A stretch of DNA of 64,000 bases from Paenibacillus macerans (GTDB taxonomy: Bacteria; Bacillota; Bacilli; Paenibacillales; Paenibacillaceae). The notes under the pieces are model-generated. The model was not told where the DNA came from. It saw only the letters and a program-made list of their open reading frames with translations, and ran no database searches. Numbering within the stretch: position 1 is the stretch's first letter; each line of letters begins with the position of its first letter. Where the stretch lies: contig NZ_UGSI01000001.1 of the NCBI RefSeq assembly GCF_900454495.1, positions 1,612,001-1,676,000 of the forward strand, read 5' to 3'. Shown here piece after piece: positions 17,373 through 26,183 of this stretch. The position numbers and the translations under genes were made by a program.

Positions 17373-17714
17373 ATGGCTTGGTTATTTCTCATTATTGGAG
17401 GAGTTGCGGAGGTAGGTTGGGCTTTAGGCTTGGCCTATTCTAATGGGTTTACAAGATTAGGAGTAGTTATACCAACGTTAATCTTATTTGTGGTCAGCTT
17501 TTACTTTTTTTCGAAAGCTTTGAAGGAGATCCCCGTATCTACCGCGTATGCCGTTTTTACAGGTCTTGGATCTCTCGGAACTGCAATTATTGGGATGGTA
17601 TTCCTGGGTGATTCTGTGAGTGTGTTCAAAATCTTATTTATCATATCCTTAATAAGCTGCATTATCGGATTGAAATTTGTATCTAAAGAGACCGAAACTG
17701 GAGGAAGTAAGTAA
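17373..17714 (+). CDS. SMR family efflux protein, subunit 1 (YkkC-like)
   Basis: The 113-residue protein has four hydrophobic helices and the SMR pattern: an N-terminal helix MAWLFLIIGGVAEVGWALGL with the essential membrane Glu at position 14, then STAYAVFTGLGSLGT in helix 3 and a C-terminal helix GLKFVS. Length and a short basic/acidic tail match YkkC, one half of a hetero-oligomeric multidrug/guanidinium-type exporter. AGGAG lies seven bases before the ATG. The stop codon is directly followed by the start of the second SMR gene, so the pair is stoichiometrically coupled. Confidence 0.9.
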   Translation: MAWLFLIIGGVAEVGWALGLAYSNGFTRLGVVIPTLILFVVSFYFFSKALKEIPVSTAYAVFTGLGSLGTAIIGMVFLGDSVSVFKILFIISLISCIIGLKFVSKETETGGSK

Positions 17715-18029
17715 ATGAGTTGGATTTTTATCGTTATCGCGGGATTAATGGAAATTGGAGTCGTTATATCCTTGAAGTACGCTGAAGGATTTACAAGATT
17801 AAAACCTACATTAGCTTTTATTGGCTTTATGTCACTAAGTCTCTTTCTCCTCTCCTTGTCCCTAAAAGAAATTCCAATTAGTATCGGTTATGGGATTTGG
17901 ACAGGTATTGGAGCAGCCGGAAGCGTCTTAACAGGGATGTTTTTATTCAAAGAAACGAAAGACATGAAGAGATTATTATTAGTTGCTGGTATTATTATAA
18001 GCATAGTTGGATTAAAATTAGTATCTTAA
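17715..18029 (+). CDS. SMR family efflux protein, subunit 2 (YkkD-like)
   Basis: A 104-residue, four-helix SMR protein (MSWIFIVIAGLMEIGVVISL; Glu14 conserved; ISIGYGIWTGIGAAGSVLTG in helix 3). It begins on the base after the stop of subunit 1. Paired SMR genes of unequal length (here 113 and 104) are typical of obligate heteromers such as YkkCD and EbrAB in Bacilli, inserted antiparallel in the membrane. It is followed by a TetR regulator in the same operon, giving an inducible efflux unit. Substrates are likely small cationic compounds. Confidence 0.9.
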   Translation: MSWIFIVIAGLMEIGVVISLKYAEGFTRLKPTLAFIGFMSLSLFLLSLSLKEIPISIGYGIWTGIGAAGSVLTGMFLFKETKDMKRLLLVAGIIISIVGLKLVS

Positions 18030-18053
18030 AAATATTTATCGAGGTGTAATTTG

Positions 18054-18632
18054 GTGGGCAAAGGTGAAGAAACAAGAAAAAAAATACTAAAGAGTGCTCT
18101 AAACTTATTCTCTACTAGAGGTTATGAACAAACGTCTATCCGAGATATCGCCATAGAAGTAAATATTAAAGCCCCTTCCATATATGCCTATTTCTTAAGT
18201 AAAGAAGAGTTATTTATTAATGTAAGTCATTTTGCAATGAAGGAATATACCATTTTTGTACAGGATCATTCCTTCATCATGGAAGATCAATCCGTTGAAA
18301 AGAAATTATATGACTTCATGAAATCTTTAAGCGATTACTTTTCCGAAAATGAGTTTGGACGCTTCATAAATAGGTGTTTTACTTTACCACCTGAACAATT
18401 TAAAGAGAAATTAGTTCAACTTTATCTAGAAAGTGAAGAAGAAATTAAAAAAGTGCTATTAAAAATTTTAAGCACTGATGCTGAAAAATTTATACCCATA
18501 GACTTCATTTTAGCCTCTTTTTTCTGCAACCTGGATGGAATGCTTCTCTATAGAGTGAATTACTCTCGAGAGCATTACGAAAAAAGACTGGAAGAAATCT
18601 GGCAAGTGTTTTGGCGAGGAATTCAAAAGTGA
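18054..18632 (+). CDS. TetR family repressor of the SMR operon
   Basis: A 192-residue regulator with an N-terminal helix-turn-helix GEETRKKILKSALNLFSTRG, YEQTSIRDIAIEVNIKAPSI and YAYFLSKEELF, followed by a helical ligand-binding domain with LDGMLLYRV near the end. The start is taken as GTG, seven bases after GAGGTG; a TTG one codon earlier is possible. It is co-transcribed with the two SMR genes and a UvrA-like ATPase, and the palindrome upstream of the first SMR gene is its probable binding site. Autoregulation is therefore expected. The inducer is unknown. Confidence 0.88.
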   Translation: MGKGEETRKKILKSALNLFSTRGYEQTSIRDIAIEVNIKAPSIYAYFLSKEELFINVSHFAMKEYTIFVQDHSFIMEDQSVEKKLYDFMKSLSDYFSENEFGRFINRCFTLPPEQFKEKLVQLYLESEEEIKKVLLKILSTDAEKFIPIDFILASFFCNLDGMLLYRVNYSREHYEKRLEEIWQVFWRGIQK

Positions 18633-18661
18633 TTTTGAATTTAAGGCAGGGTGAAAAGAAA

Positions 18662-20947
18662 ATGATACAGAAAAAAACAGATGATGCCATTGAAATTGTG
18701 GGTGCATCCGAAAATAACTTGAAGCATATTGATCTGACCATACCCAAAGAAAAATTAGTGGTTTTCGTAGGCGTATCCGGTTCGGGAAAAAGTTCTCTGG
18801 CTTTTGATACGATCGCAGTGGAGAGCAGCCGGCAATGGCAGGCATCCTATCCTCTTTATTTGAGAAATAAAATGCCGCAATATGAGCGTCCTGCAGTAGA
18901 ATATATTCATAACCTTACTCCGTCTATCGTTGTGGACCAAAAACCATTAGGTACAAACGCCCGTTCTACAGTAGGAACGGCTACGGATGTAGCTCCCTTA
19001 ATCCGCCTTCTGTTCTCGCGTGTAGGACATCCAAGTGCAGGGGGGGCTACAGCTTATTCTTTTAATCACCCATTAGGCATGTGTCCTACATGTACGGGTC
19101 TTGGAGCATGTTTGGAACTCCATGAGGACAGCCTTTTTGACCAAGAGAGAACGATTCGACAAGGCGGAATCCGTTTCAGCCAATTTTCTGCTGGTTGGCA
19201 AAGTCGATTATACTTAGGCAATCCATTTCTGGATCAAGATAAAAAACTGAAGGACTTTAATGATGAAGAGTGGGAGATCCTTCGATACGGCACAAAAGAA
19301 CCATTAAAAATAGAGTTGACCTCCAACAATACCGGTAAATCAGACAAAGTGGACTATGAGGGAGTGATCCCCCGTTTTCGCAGACTCTATCTCAATCGGG
19401 ATATTTCCACCTTAAAAAAGAGTCTGCAAAATGAAATTATGTCCTTTGTGCAAACGCGTCCTTGCACGGACTGTAAAGGTACAGGACTGAATCCAAATGC
19501 TCTGGCATCCAAAATTAATAACTATAATATTGCGGATTACTATGATATGCAAGTAAGTGATTTGCTTCCGATCCTGCGAAAAATCAATACCCCGGTAGGT
19601 GCTTCAATCGCCAAGCAAATCGCGGATAGCTTAAGCCACATGGTTGAGGTGGGGTTAGGATATCTGACCCTGTCGCGAAGAACAGACACGCTATCCGGCG
19701 GGGAAATTCAACGTCTGAAAATGATACGTCATTTAGGAAGCAATTTAAGCAACATCACTTATATTTTTGATGAGCCTACTGCCGGACTTCACCCTGACGA
19801 TGCCAAACGGATTGCTGCATTACTTTTAAAGCTGCGCGATAAACATAACTCCGTTCTTGTCGTTGAGCACAGCCGAAGCATGATCGAACTCGCGGATGAG
19901 GTTGTAGAGCTGGGGCCGCAAGCAGGTTATCATGGCGGGCATCTTGTTTTTCAGGGAAGCGTTGAATCTCTCAAAATGGCGGATACGCAAACCGCCCAAG
20001 CATTGCGGGAGCCAGTCATTCTAAACCGGTCACCTCGATCATGGAAAGATGCATTCCGGATCGAAAATGCCACGATGAACAATTTAAAGCAAATATCCGT
20101 TTCCATCCCCAAAGGTGTATTAACGGTTGTTAGCGGTGTAGCAGGCTCCGGTAAAAGCAGCTTAATTCGCAAGGAATTTGTTACACGTTATCCGGAATCC
20201 GTTGTTATTGATCAAAAACCTATCGGTACCTCATCTCGGTCTACTCCGGCAACCTATACCGGAATCATGGATGAGATCCGTAAATTATTTGCAAAGGAAA
20301 ATGGGGTCGGCCCGGAATGGTTCAGCTCAAACTCAAAAGGGGCATGTCCCGTATGTAATGGTACAGGTGAAATAAAGCCTGACGTTGCGTTTGCGGATGC
20401 CGTAGCCATTATCTGTGAAGAATGCGGTGGAGGTCGTTTTAATCCCGAAGCTTTGAGCTTTAGATATTTTGGGAAAAATATTCAAGAGGTGCTGGCGCTC
20501 ACCATTGATCAGGCCCTAAACTTTTTCTCAGAGAAAAAAATCATAACCCGATTAAAAAGTCTACAAGACGTTGGTCTAGGCTATATGACGCTCGGTCAGT
20601 CTACGAGCACCTTTTCCGGCGGAGAAAACCAGAGATTAAAACTGGCCAGCGAGCTTCACAAAAAAGGGAACATTTATGTGCTTGATGAACCGTCAACAGG
20701 GCTGCATCATCAGGATATCAAGCGGTTGGTGGCGTTATTTGATCAGCTCGTAAATCAAGGAAATACCGTAATCATCGTGGAGCACCGGTTGGAGATGATC
20801 GCATTGGCTGATTGGGTCATCGATTTAGGGCCTTATGGCGGAAATGAAGGGGGACGAGTCGTATTCAGCGGAACACCCGTCGATTTAATGGAATGCAATG
20901 AGTCGGTTACGGCACATTATCTAAGATCAGCAGTAAATAATACGTAA
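18662..20947 (+). CDS. UvrA-like ATPase (short, drug-resistance type)
   Basis: The 761-residue protein has two ABC modules: Walker A GVSGSGKSS (about 37-45) and GVAGSGKSS (about 510), signatures LSGGEIQRL and FSGGENQRL, and Walker B FDEPTAGLHP and LDEPSTGLHH. Cys motifs CPTCTGLGAC, CTDCKGTG and CPVCNGTGE/CEECGG mark the UvrA zinc sites. True UvrA is ~950 residues; this one lacks the length for the UvrB-binding insert, as in UvrA2/DrrC-type proteins linked with resistance to DNA-binding drugs. It lies 29 bases after the TetR gene, in an efflux operon, supporting a role in drug tolerance over general repair. Confidence 0.85.
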   Translation: MIQKKTDDAIEIVGASENNLKHIDLTIPKEKLVVFVGVSGSGKSSLAFDTIAVESSRQWQASYPLYLRNKMPQYERPAVEYIHNLTPSIVVDQKPLGTNARSTVGTATDVAPLIRLLFSRVGHPSAGGATAYSFNHPLGMCPTCTGLGACLELHEDSLFDQERTIRQGGIRFSQFSAGWQSRLYLGNPFLDQDKKLKDFNDEEWEILRYGTKEPLKIELTSNNTGKSDKVDYEGVIPRFRRLYLNRDISTLKKSLQNEIMSFVQTRPCTDCKGTGLNPNALASKINNYNIADYYDMQVSDLLPILRKINTPVGASIAKQIADSLSHMVEVGLGYLTLSRRTDTLSGGEIQRLKMIRHLGSNLSNITYIFDEPTAGLHPDDAKRIAALLLKLRDKHNSVLVVEHSRSMIELADEVVELGPQAGYHGGHLVFQGSVESLKMADTQTAQALREPVILNRSPRSWKDAFRIENATMNNLKQISVSIPKGVLTVVSGVAGSGKSSLIRKEFVTRYPESVVIDQKPIGTSSRSTPATYTGIMDEIRKLFAKENGVGPEWFSSNSKGACPVCNGTGEIKPDVAFADAVAIICEECGGGRFNPEALSFRYFGKNIQEVLALTIDQALNFFSEKKIITRLKSLQDVGLGYMTLGQSTSTFSGGENQRLKLASELHKKGNIYVLDEPSTGLHHQDIKRLVALFDQLVNQGNTVIIVEHRLEMIALADWVIDLGPYGGNEGGRVVFSGTPVDLMECNESVTAHYLRSAVNNT

Positions 20948-20955
20948 AATAGGTG

Positions 20956-20975
20956 CCGCCCTCAGATGAGGGCGG
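20956..20975 (+). terminator. Hairpin after UvrA-like gene
   Basis: CCGCCCTC AGAT GAGGGCGG forms an eight-bp GC-rich stem nine bases after the stop codon. The following sequence is not a clear T-run, so it is a candidate only. The remaining ~170 bases to the next gene show nothing recognisable. Confidence 0.5.
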
Positions 20976-21148
20976 TAAAGTTGTCCGCCGCTATCAACTG
21001 TCGACCATGCGCCAGAAATTGCAGCCTTTTCGTTTTAAAAAAATAATAGCGAATACAATTGCACCTTTATAATGCACCATAGATGGCAATACCTACAGCC
21101 AGGCTTTTCGTGCTTGAGCCAAACTTTTTTATAAATCCATTATTTAAC

Positions 21149-21775
21149 TTAATTTTCTTTTGCCAATTCAGCAAAAATGGCCTGTACACTTTCCACCAAT
21201 TCCGCCAATAGATCGCCCGCTTTGACCGTATCGCCTTGTTTGACATGCGAGATGAAATACTGGCCTTTCAGCTTTACGGTATTAACCCCGATATGAATCA
21301 GCAGCTCAGCTCCATCCTCCGTCACCACGCTGTACGCGTGCCCCGTTCGGAAGACAAGCGCCACGGTGCCGTCTGCCGGCGCATACAGCTTGCCTTCGGA
21401 AGGAAGGATGGCCGCCCCTTTCCCCATCGCCAACGAAGCGAAAGCCTCATCCTCCATTTCGGTTAAGGGGACGATCCGCCCTTTTAACGGGCTGAGGATT
21501 TCTTGCTTGTCATAGATTTGCAAATCCGACGCTTGTTGCCGTTCAATAGCTGCAGCTCCCCGAGCGGTTGATCCTGCCGGTACCTTATCCGCATTCTCTT
21601 CCACAGGATCGTCGAAGCCAACCAAATACGTCAAAATCACACTGAGGACAAAAGCTGCCCCAAACCCGACCGCGTAGCCGATAAAACCCGGGCCGACAAA
21701 AGCTGGAAAGGTCAGGAGGCTTTTGGGGACGAGCGCCACCGCGGACGCGTGATAACCGCCGGCAATCGCGCCGCC
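21149..21775 (-). pseudogene. PTS beta-glucoside-type IICA remnant (IIB and most of IIC lost)
   Basis: The frame encodes the end of a PTS IIC domain (FPAFVGPGFIGYAVGFGAAF, VLSVILTYLVGFDDP) joined to a complete IIA domain: SPLKGRIVPLTEMEDEAFAS, GTVALVFRTGHAYSVVTEDG, and the phosphorylation His in LLIHIGVNTVKLKGQYF. Full permeases of this type are ~620 residues (IIB-IIC-IIA); here only ~205 are left. The upstream side runs directly into a truncated molybdopterin oxidoreductase on the other strand, so no promoter or start is left. A similar complete-length but frameshifted permease lies at 37.8-39.8 kb. Confidence 0.75.
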
Positions 21776-23233
21776 GAGCTGGTTGTGATTGATCCTATTT
21801 ACTCCCAAACCGCCGAATTGGCCGATCTATATATACAAATCAAACCCCGTACCGATGGTGTCCTTGCCATGTTGCTAGTAAAGCTGCTAAATGAGAAGCA
21901 TGCACTTGATCCTTCATTTATTGAAAAGCACACTGTAGGCTTCCCGGATTTTATGGACTCCGTAAACCGATTGGACAAACAACAATGCCTTGATGCCTGT
22001 GGAATTCAAGAACGATCCATAGAAATATTGGCAGGATGGTTGCAACATGCCAAGTCTGCCGCACATATTGTCGGCTCTGGTTTACAACGACATCCTATTG
22101 GAAAACAACATATACAATCCATCGCATCCTTGGCCGCTGCTCGCGGTGATCTCGGGAAACAAGGCGGCGGAATTTTGCTTCGCAGCCGCAAAAGCAGGCT
22201 TTTTAATAATCAAATGATTTTTAATGCAGGCCAAAATGGCACTCGGCATCGCCTCCTGAGAATCACGGATCTTTTCAATGAAAGTGTGTCCCTAGCGCCG
22301 CCAATTGATCTGCTTTGGATAACCAGCGCTAATCCAATGCATCAAGCAGCCTACTCTAAACGATTTGCAAATTACCTTGGGACCGTACCGGTTGTCGTCA
22401 CTGTGGATCAATACTTTACGGCGACAACCAAAATGTCCAATCTTATCTTGCCCACAACGACACACTTTGAAGAATTGGATATCGTGCCAAGTTTTTGGCA
22501 TGATAGCATTGCGTTGAATGAACAGGCCATTGCTCCCTACTTTCAAAGTAAAAGTGAATGGACGATGATGCGAAATTTAGCTGCCAGATTACAAAAAGAG
22601 CATCCGGATTTATGCTCTTTTCCCTTGCATGCCAGTGAAGAAGAATACTTAAATGCCCAGTTTAATCAAGAAGTTTTCGAGCATTATCGGATACGATCAA
22701 TCTCGGATTTACGGGGGAAAATAGCTACTCCCGACTCTCCCGCACATGTCTGCGATAACATTATGGTGAAGAAACCTGCAGAAAAGTATCCGTTTTACGC
22801 GTTCGATGCAGAGCAAATTGAGCTGCAATTGGCCACGCCTCACACAAAAGAAAATAAGGGATTTGAAAGCTATCCGTTCCTATTGCTTACCTCACGAAAT
22901 GCATATACTTTTCACTCGCATCATCTTCAACATTTATTTGATGAGGAAGAAGCGTTTATAAGCATCCATCCAAAAGCTGGAGCGGAACATCGCATTTCTA
23001 ACGGGGAAATCGTAAAAATCTATAATGATCAGTTTTGCCTGCTGGTCAAGGCCGTCTATAGCGACAAAGTCCCATCGGATATTCTGCTGTTTCATGCAGG
23101 AACGAATTCTGGCATAGAAAGAAAGCTAGACCCTATGGCAAAGTGGACTCCAGACAAAAGGACAGAGACTGTTCGGTTGCCCGGTGAAACTGAAATGTTC
23201 GATACATTTGTTACTGTCGCAGCTTTGAAATAA
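21776..23233 (+). pseudogene. Molybdopterin oxidoreductase, N-terminally truncated
   Basis: Homology starts with ELVVIDPIYSQTAELADLYI and QIKPRTDGVLAMLLVK, the well-conserved part of domain III in DMSO-reductase-family (MopB) enzymes. It continues through GSGLQRH, WITSANPMHQ, TTKMSNLILPTTTHFEELDI and a C-terminal molydopterin-binding domain (LLTSRNAYTFHSHH). The first ~200 residues with the 4Fe-4S cluster motif and first dinucleotide half are absent, along with a start codon with ribosome site. The break coincides with the break in the PTS gene opposite, so one deletion or inversion event probably cut both. Confidence 0.75.
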
Positions 23234-23385
23234 AGTATGTTTAAAATCTCTCACAAATCCTTATTTTACAGCACATAAAAAACAAACATAATAGAAATAA
23301 TAAGAATCCGAAAGGAATTTCGCATACCATACTCCCTCCACTTAACGGGTTTTACGTTTTTATATATGTCTTTACGGAGTTTCGC

Positions 23386-23470
23386 ATAACGTTCTTGTAC
23401 ACACGAAATAACCCAACCTTAGATCGCTCTTATCTTAGGCTGGGCCGTTGTTGTCTGAGCTTCTTCCATG
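23386..23470. repeat. Cassette-type repeat, hairpin variant, copy A
   Basis: ATAACGTTCTTGTACACACG, then a hairpin CCCAACCTTAGAT/ATCTTAGGCTGGG, then TGTTGTCTGAGCTTCTTCCA. The same order recurs at 30924-31020. The rest of the 23.23-23.59 kb gap shows nothing else. Confidence 0.6.
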
Positions 23471-23589
23471 GGATCGGGTTGATAACAGCTGCTTCTTCCA
23501 CAAGAATCAGGTTCCCTTCGTAAAAAAACTTACGTTGAGGCAGTTGATCAATGCGGCCATCAGAATCTTAGCAGTTCAAGACACATCGT

Positions 23590-24054
23590 CTAAATTGTAT
23601 CTCTGAGAATATGAATAAACCGGTGAATTACAATCAGTTCTTCCTGCGTGAAGGTGCTTATCGCCGCATCCAGCTTGTTGCGAGCTTGTTCATGCAGCTT
23701 TTCGTGAAGCTTGTAAACTTCTCCTCCGCTCCGAGTGAGGGTGAAAAAGAGCTCCTTCCGATTCCCCTCCATCCGATGGGACTCAATAAACCCTTTCTCC
23801 AGTAAGCGGGTCGTTATTTTGGAAATACTTCCTTTCGTCATATTTAAGGCTGTGGCGATCCCAACGGCATTGGTCAGTCTATTCTTCCCGATATAATCGA
23901 TAACGTGACATTCCGTAACGTTCACTTTATTCTGATACTTCCAATCCTCGCCCGTTAAAATCTCATGCCATTCCTCTTCTTCATGGTCATCCTCGCTAAT
24001 TTGATGGATTAACGCTTCAATCTGGTCCAACAATTCCGGTTTCATCCTTGACAT
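23590..24054 (-). CDS. MarR family repressor
   Basis: A 154-residue winged-helix regulator. The N-terminal helix carries an acidic insert (SEDDHEEEEWHEI). The DNA-binding core is VTECHVIDYIGKNRLTNAVG, IATALNMTKGSISKITTRLL and EKGFIESHRMEGNRKELFF, with a wing and a C-terminal dimer helix. GAGGTGA is spaced eight bases from the ATG. An inverted repeat with the half-site AGTTTC lies directly upstream, and the same half-site lies in the promoter of the divergent SnoaL-like gene, so it most likely represses both. The ligand is unknown. Confidence 0.88.
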   Translation of the reverse strand: MSRMKPELLDQIEALIHQISEDDHEEEEWHEILTGEDWKYQNKVNVTECHVIDYIGKNRLTNAVGIATALNMTKGSISKITTRLLEKGFIESHRMEGNRKELFFTLTRSGGEVYKLHEKLHEQARNKLDAAISTFTQEELIVIHRFIHILRDTI

Positions 24055-24068
24055 CTAGGTTCACCTCA

Positions 24069-24090
24069 CAAAGTTTCTTATGAAACTTTG
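24069..24090. promoter_or_regulatory. MarR operator 1
   Basis: CAAAGTTTC TTAT GAAACTTTG, a perfect nine-bp inverted repeat 15 bases ahead of the MarR start. It shares AGTTTC-TTnn-GAAACT with operator 2. Confidence 0.7.
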
Positions 24091-24136
24091 ATCTATTTTT
24101 ATTGATTGCGTTTATTTAATTTACAATAGATACTTT

Positions 24137-24165
24137 TTGACAGTCAAATGTTTTAGTGATATTGT
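24137..24165 (+). promoter_or_regulatory. Sigma-A promoter of the SnoaL-like gene
   Basis: TTGACA, a 17-base spacer, then TATTGT. The -35 is consensus and the transcript would start inside operator 2, which explains repression. Confidence 0.75.
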
Positions 24166-24169
24166 GGTT

Positions 24170-24189
24170 ATAGTTTCTTGGGAAACTAT
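24170..24189. promoter_or_regulatory. MarR operator 2
   Basis: ATAGTTTC TTGG GAAACTAT, an eight-bp inverted repeat overlapping the transcription start of the SnoaL-like gene; same half-sites and spacing as operator 1. Confidence 0.7.
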
Positions 24190-24211
24190 TTTATAAAAGA
24201 GGTGTGGGGAA

Positions 24212-24610
24212 ATGACAAACGAGGAAGCTAGACAAAAGGTACAGCAGGTTATGGAAGCCTTATTCGATCCTAATGTCACTGCAGAAGAGGTGGGATCATA
24301 CTTCAATCCGCGATACGTTCAGGACGCCAACGGAGTTGTTCTTGATCATAAAGGTTTTGTAGATCATGCTCGGGCGCTTAAATCGACGCTGAAAAGCGGC
24401 AAGGTCAGAATCGACAAAATGTTTGTGGACGGCCAGGTCATGGTTAGCGTTCACTACGTAGATGCCGTGAAACAGGATGATTCCCAGCTCACGATGAAGG
24501 TTATCGCTTGTTTCGAAGTGGACGAGAACGGGCTATTTATAAACACCGATGAGTTGACTCATCTTGTACAAGGCGATGCGGCGGACAGGGATTTAGGTTC
24601 CAGAACTTAA
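24212..24610 (+). CDS. SnoaL-like / NTF2-fold protein
   Basis: A 132-residue protein with the SnoaL/NTF2 layout: N-terminal helices (MTNEEARQKVQQVMEALFDP), YFNPRYVQDANGVVLDHKGF, then VDHARALKSTLKSGKVRIDK and a strand-rich second half (MVSVHYVDAV, MKVIACFEVDENGLF). NTF2-fold members act as small cyclases, isomerases or ligand-binding proteins. The promoter, two MarR operators and the divergent MarR gene define a single-target regulon, often seen with stress or electrophile responses. The exact role is unknown. Confidence 0.75.
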   Translation: MTNEEARQKVQQVMEALFDPNVTAEEVGSYFNPRYVQDANGVVLDHKGFVDHARALKSTLKSGKVRIDKMFVDGQVMVSVHYVDAVKQDDSQLTMKVIACFEVDENGLFINTDELTHLVQGDAADRDLGSRT

Positions 24611-24672
24611 TTAAAGACTACGGCCTACTTATTAGCACTAGCGAAGGATGACTATAAAAAAAGATGACTTGG

Positions 24673-24704
24673 AAAAGCGGTGGTTCCTGGAACCGTCGCT
24701 TTTT
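24673..24704. terminator. Bidirectional terminator
   Basis: AAAAGCGGTGGTTCC / GGAACCGTCGCTTTTT pair over 15 bp with two G-U wobbles. It separates the SnoaL-like gene from the convergent lipid-glycosylation operon. Confidence 0.75.
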
Positions 24705-24788
24705 GCAGCCATCCAGCAAACGTAATATTGCCTTTTTACCGTTGAACTTTTCAGGAACTATGAGCTTGTAACGGCCAGTTCATTAAAT

Positions 24789-24920
24789 TTATATTTGTAT
24801 ATTCTTTTCCTTCAGCCCTTCAAGTCCATAGCCTTTGAAAAATGCCTTCATCGCAGATTTATTACCTGCAAAATACATTTCGAGACGATTGCAGTTTGCA
24901 TGCTTTTGGGAATTGAACAT
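24789..24920 (-). CDS. Small ORF (43 aa) coupled to the SqdB-like gene
   Basis: MFNSQKHANCNRLEMYFAGN starts nine bases after a perfect TAGGAGG whose TAG is the stop codon of the SqdB-like gene. This is classical translational coupling and good evidence for translation. The rest (KSAMKAFFKGYGLEGLKEKN) ends after 43 codons. No family is recognised. It may be a natural small protein or the start of a gene whose remainder was lost, since about 80 bases later the operon ends at a terminator. Confidence 0.45.
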   Translation of the reverse strand: MFNSQKHANCNRLEMYFAGNKSAMKAFFKGYGLEGLKEKNIQI

Positions 24921-24933
24921 GATTTTTTGCCTC

Positions 24934-26166
24934 CTAGATGCAATAGTCCGCGTATCGAGGATGAACATTCCCTGGACGCTGCTCCTTTGTCCATGTGCTC
25001 ATCGCGGGAATCTTGGAATAATCAGTGCGATATGCGTATTTTTTGGCGATTTCGCTGACTTCCATCATCAGCCCTTCGTTCAGCGTAACGGGAACAAGTC
25101 CTATGGATATAAAATGGCTGTTATCCACATGAAGCTCATTTTCGGCGGCCTCGTTCCGCGGATTGGGAACAAAGGCAATTTCGCTTCCCGTCAGCCTGCT
25201 GACAATCCGAGCCTGATCGATTACCCGCCGGGTCTCCGTCATTTGATTCATGATCAGAACGCGCTCGCCAAGTTCCGGAGGATGGTCGACGGCAAGCTGT
25301 AAACAACGCACCGTATCCTGAATATGAATGAATGCTCTTGTTTGCCCCCCCGTACCGTGCACGGTAATCGGATGGCCGACGGCACCCTGCATCAGAAAGC
25401 GGTTCAGAACCGTCCCGTAGTCCCCATCATAATCAAACCGGTTGATCAGCCGTTCATCGGCTTGCGTTTCGGGAGTATTCGTTCCCCAGACGATGCCCTG
25501 ATGGAGATCGGTTATTCGCAGCCGGTCGTTTTTGTTGTAATAATGGAACAATAGCTGATCCAGCGATTTGGTCATATGATAGATAGAACCGGGATTTGTC
25601 GGATAAAGAATTTGTTGATTGACCCTGTCACCGTTATCCGTCTTCACCTCGATATCCAGATATCCTTCGGGTATCCGAATTCCTGCCGAACCGTATCCGT
25701 ATACCCCCATCGTTCCCAAATGGATCAGGTGGATATCCAGCCCGCTTTCAACGATCGCACACAGAACATGATGAGTAGCTTTAACGTTATTGTTGACGGT
25801 ATAGCGTTTGAGCAGGGACGACTTCATGGAGTATGGCGCAGACCGCTGCTCGGCAAAATGAATAATGACATCCGGCTTCTCCTCACGAATGGCGGACAAC
25901 AACCGATCGTACTCCTCCGCGATATCGATACGATAAAACCGTATCCGATTCCCCGATACTTCTTCCCATGCCCTTAAACGAACATCGATGGACTGAATGG
26001 GGGTTAATGAATTTGTTCCGCATTCTTCGTCAATTCTCCTCCTGGAGAGATTGTCGATGATGATAACTTCGTGTCCCAATCCGGACAAGCGAAGGCTCGT
26101 CGGCCAGCCGCAAAAACCGTCTCCCCCCAGAACGATTATCTTTTTGCGAACCTTTGCGTTTGTCAT
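24934..26166 (-). CDS. sqdB: SqdB-like UDP-sulfoquinovose synthase (NAD-dependent epimerase family)
   Basis: A 410-residue extended SDR enzyme. It has VLGGDGFCGWPTSLRLSGLG at the N-terminus, HFAEQRSAPYSM, LIHLGTMGVYGYG, the catalytic SIYHMTKSLDQ (Tyr and Lys), DLHQGIVWGTNTPET, INRFDYDGDYGTVLNRF and AVGHPITVHGTGGQTRAFI. This run is diagnostic of SqdB, which adds sulfite to UDP-glucose to give UDP-sulfoquinovose. Ordinary GalE/RmlB enzymes lack the INRFDYDG..LNRF block. It lies in an operon with a GT4 glycosyltransferase, so sulfoquinovosyl-lipid synthesis is the natural reading. The sulfonating activity itself is inferred by homology. Confidence 0.8.
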   Translation of the reverse strand: MTNAKVRKKIIVLGGDGFCGWPTSLRLSGLGHEVIIIDNLSRRRIDEECGTNSLTPIQSIDVRLRAWEEVSGNRIRFYRIDIAEEYDRLLSAIREEKPDVIIHFAEQRSAPYSMKSSLLKRYTVNNNVKATHHVLCAIVESGLDIHLIHLGTMGVYGYGSAGIRIPEGYLDIEVKTDNGDRVNQQILYPTNPGSIYHMTKSLDQLLFHYYNKNDRLRITDLHQGIVWGTNTPETQADERLINRFDYDGDYGTVLNRFLMQGAVGHPITVHGTGGQTRAFIHIQDTVRCLQLAVDHPPELGERVLIMNQMTETRRVIDQARIVSRLTGSEIAFVPNPRNEAAENELHVDNSHFISIGLVPVTLNEGLMMEVSEIAKKYAYRTDYSKIPAMSTWTKEQRPGNVHPRYADYCI

Positions 26167-26183
26167 ATTCCATCATCCTTTGC

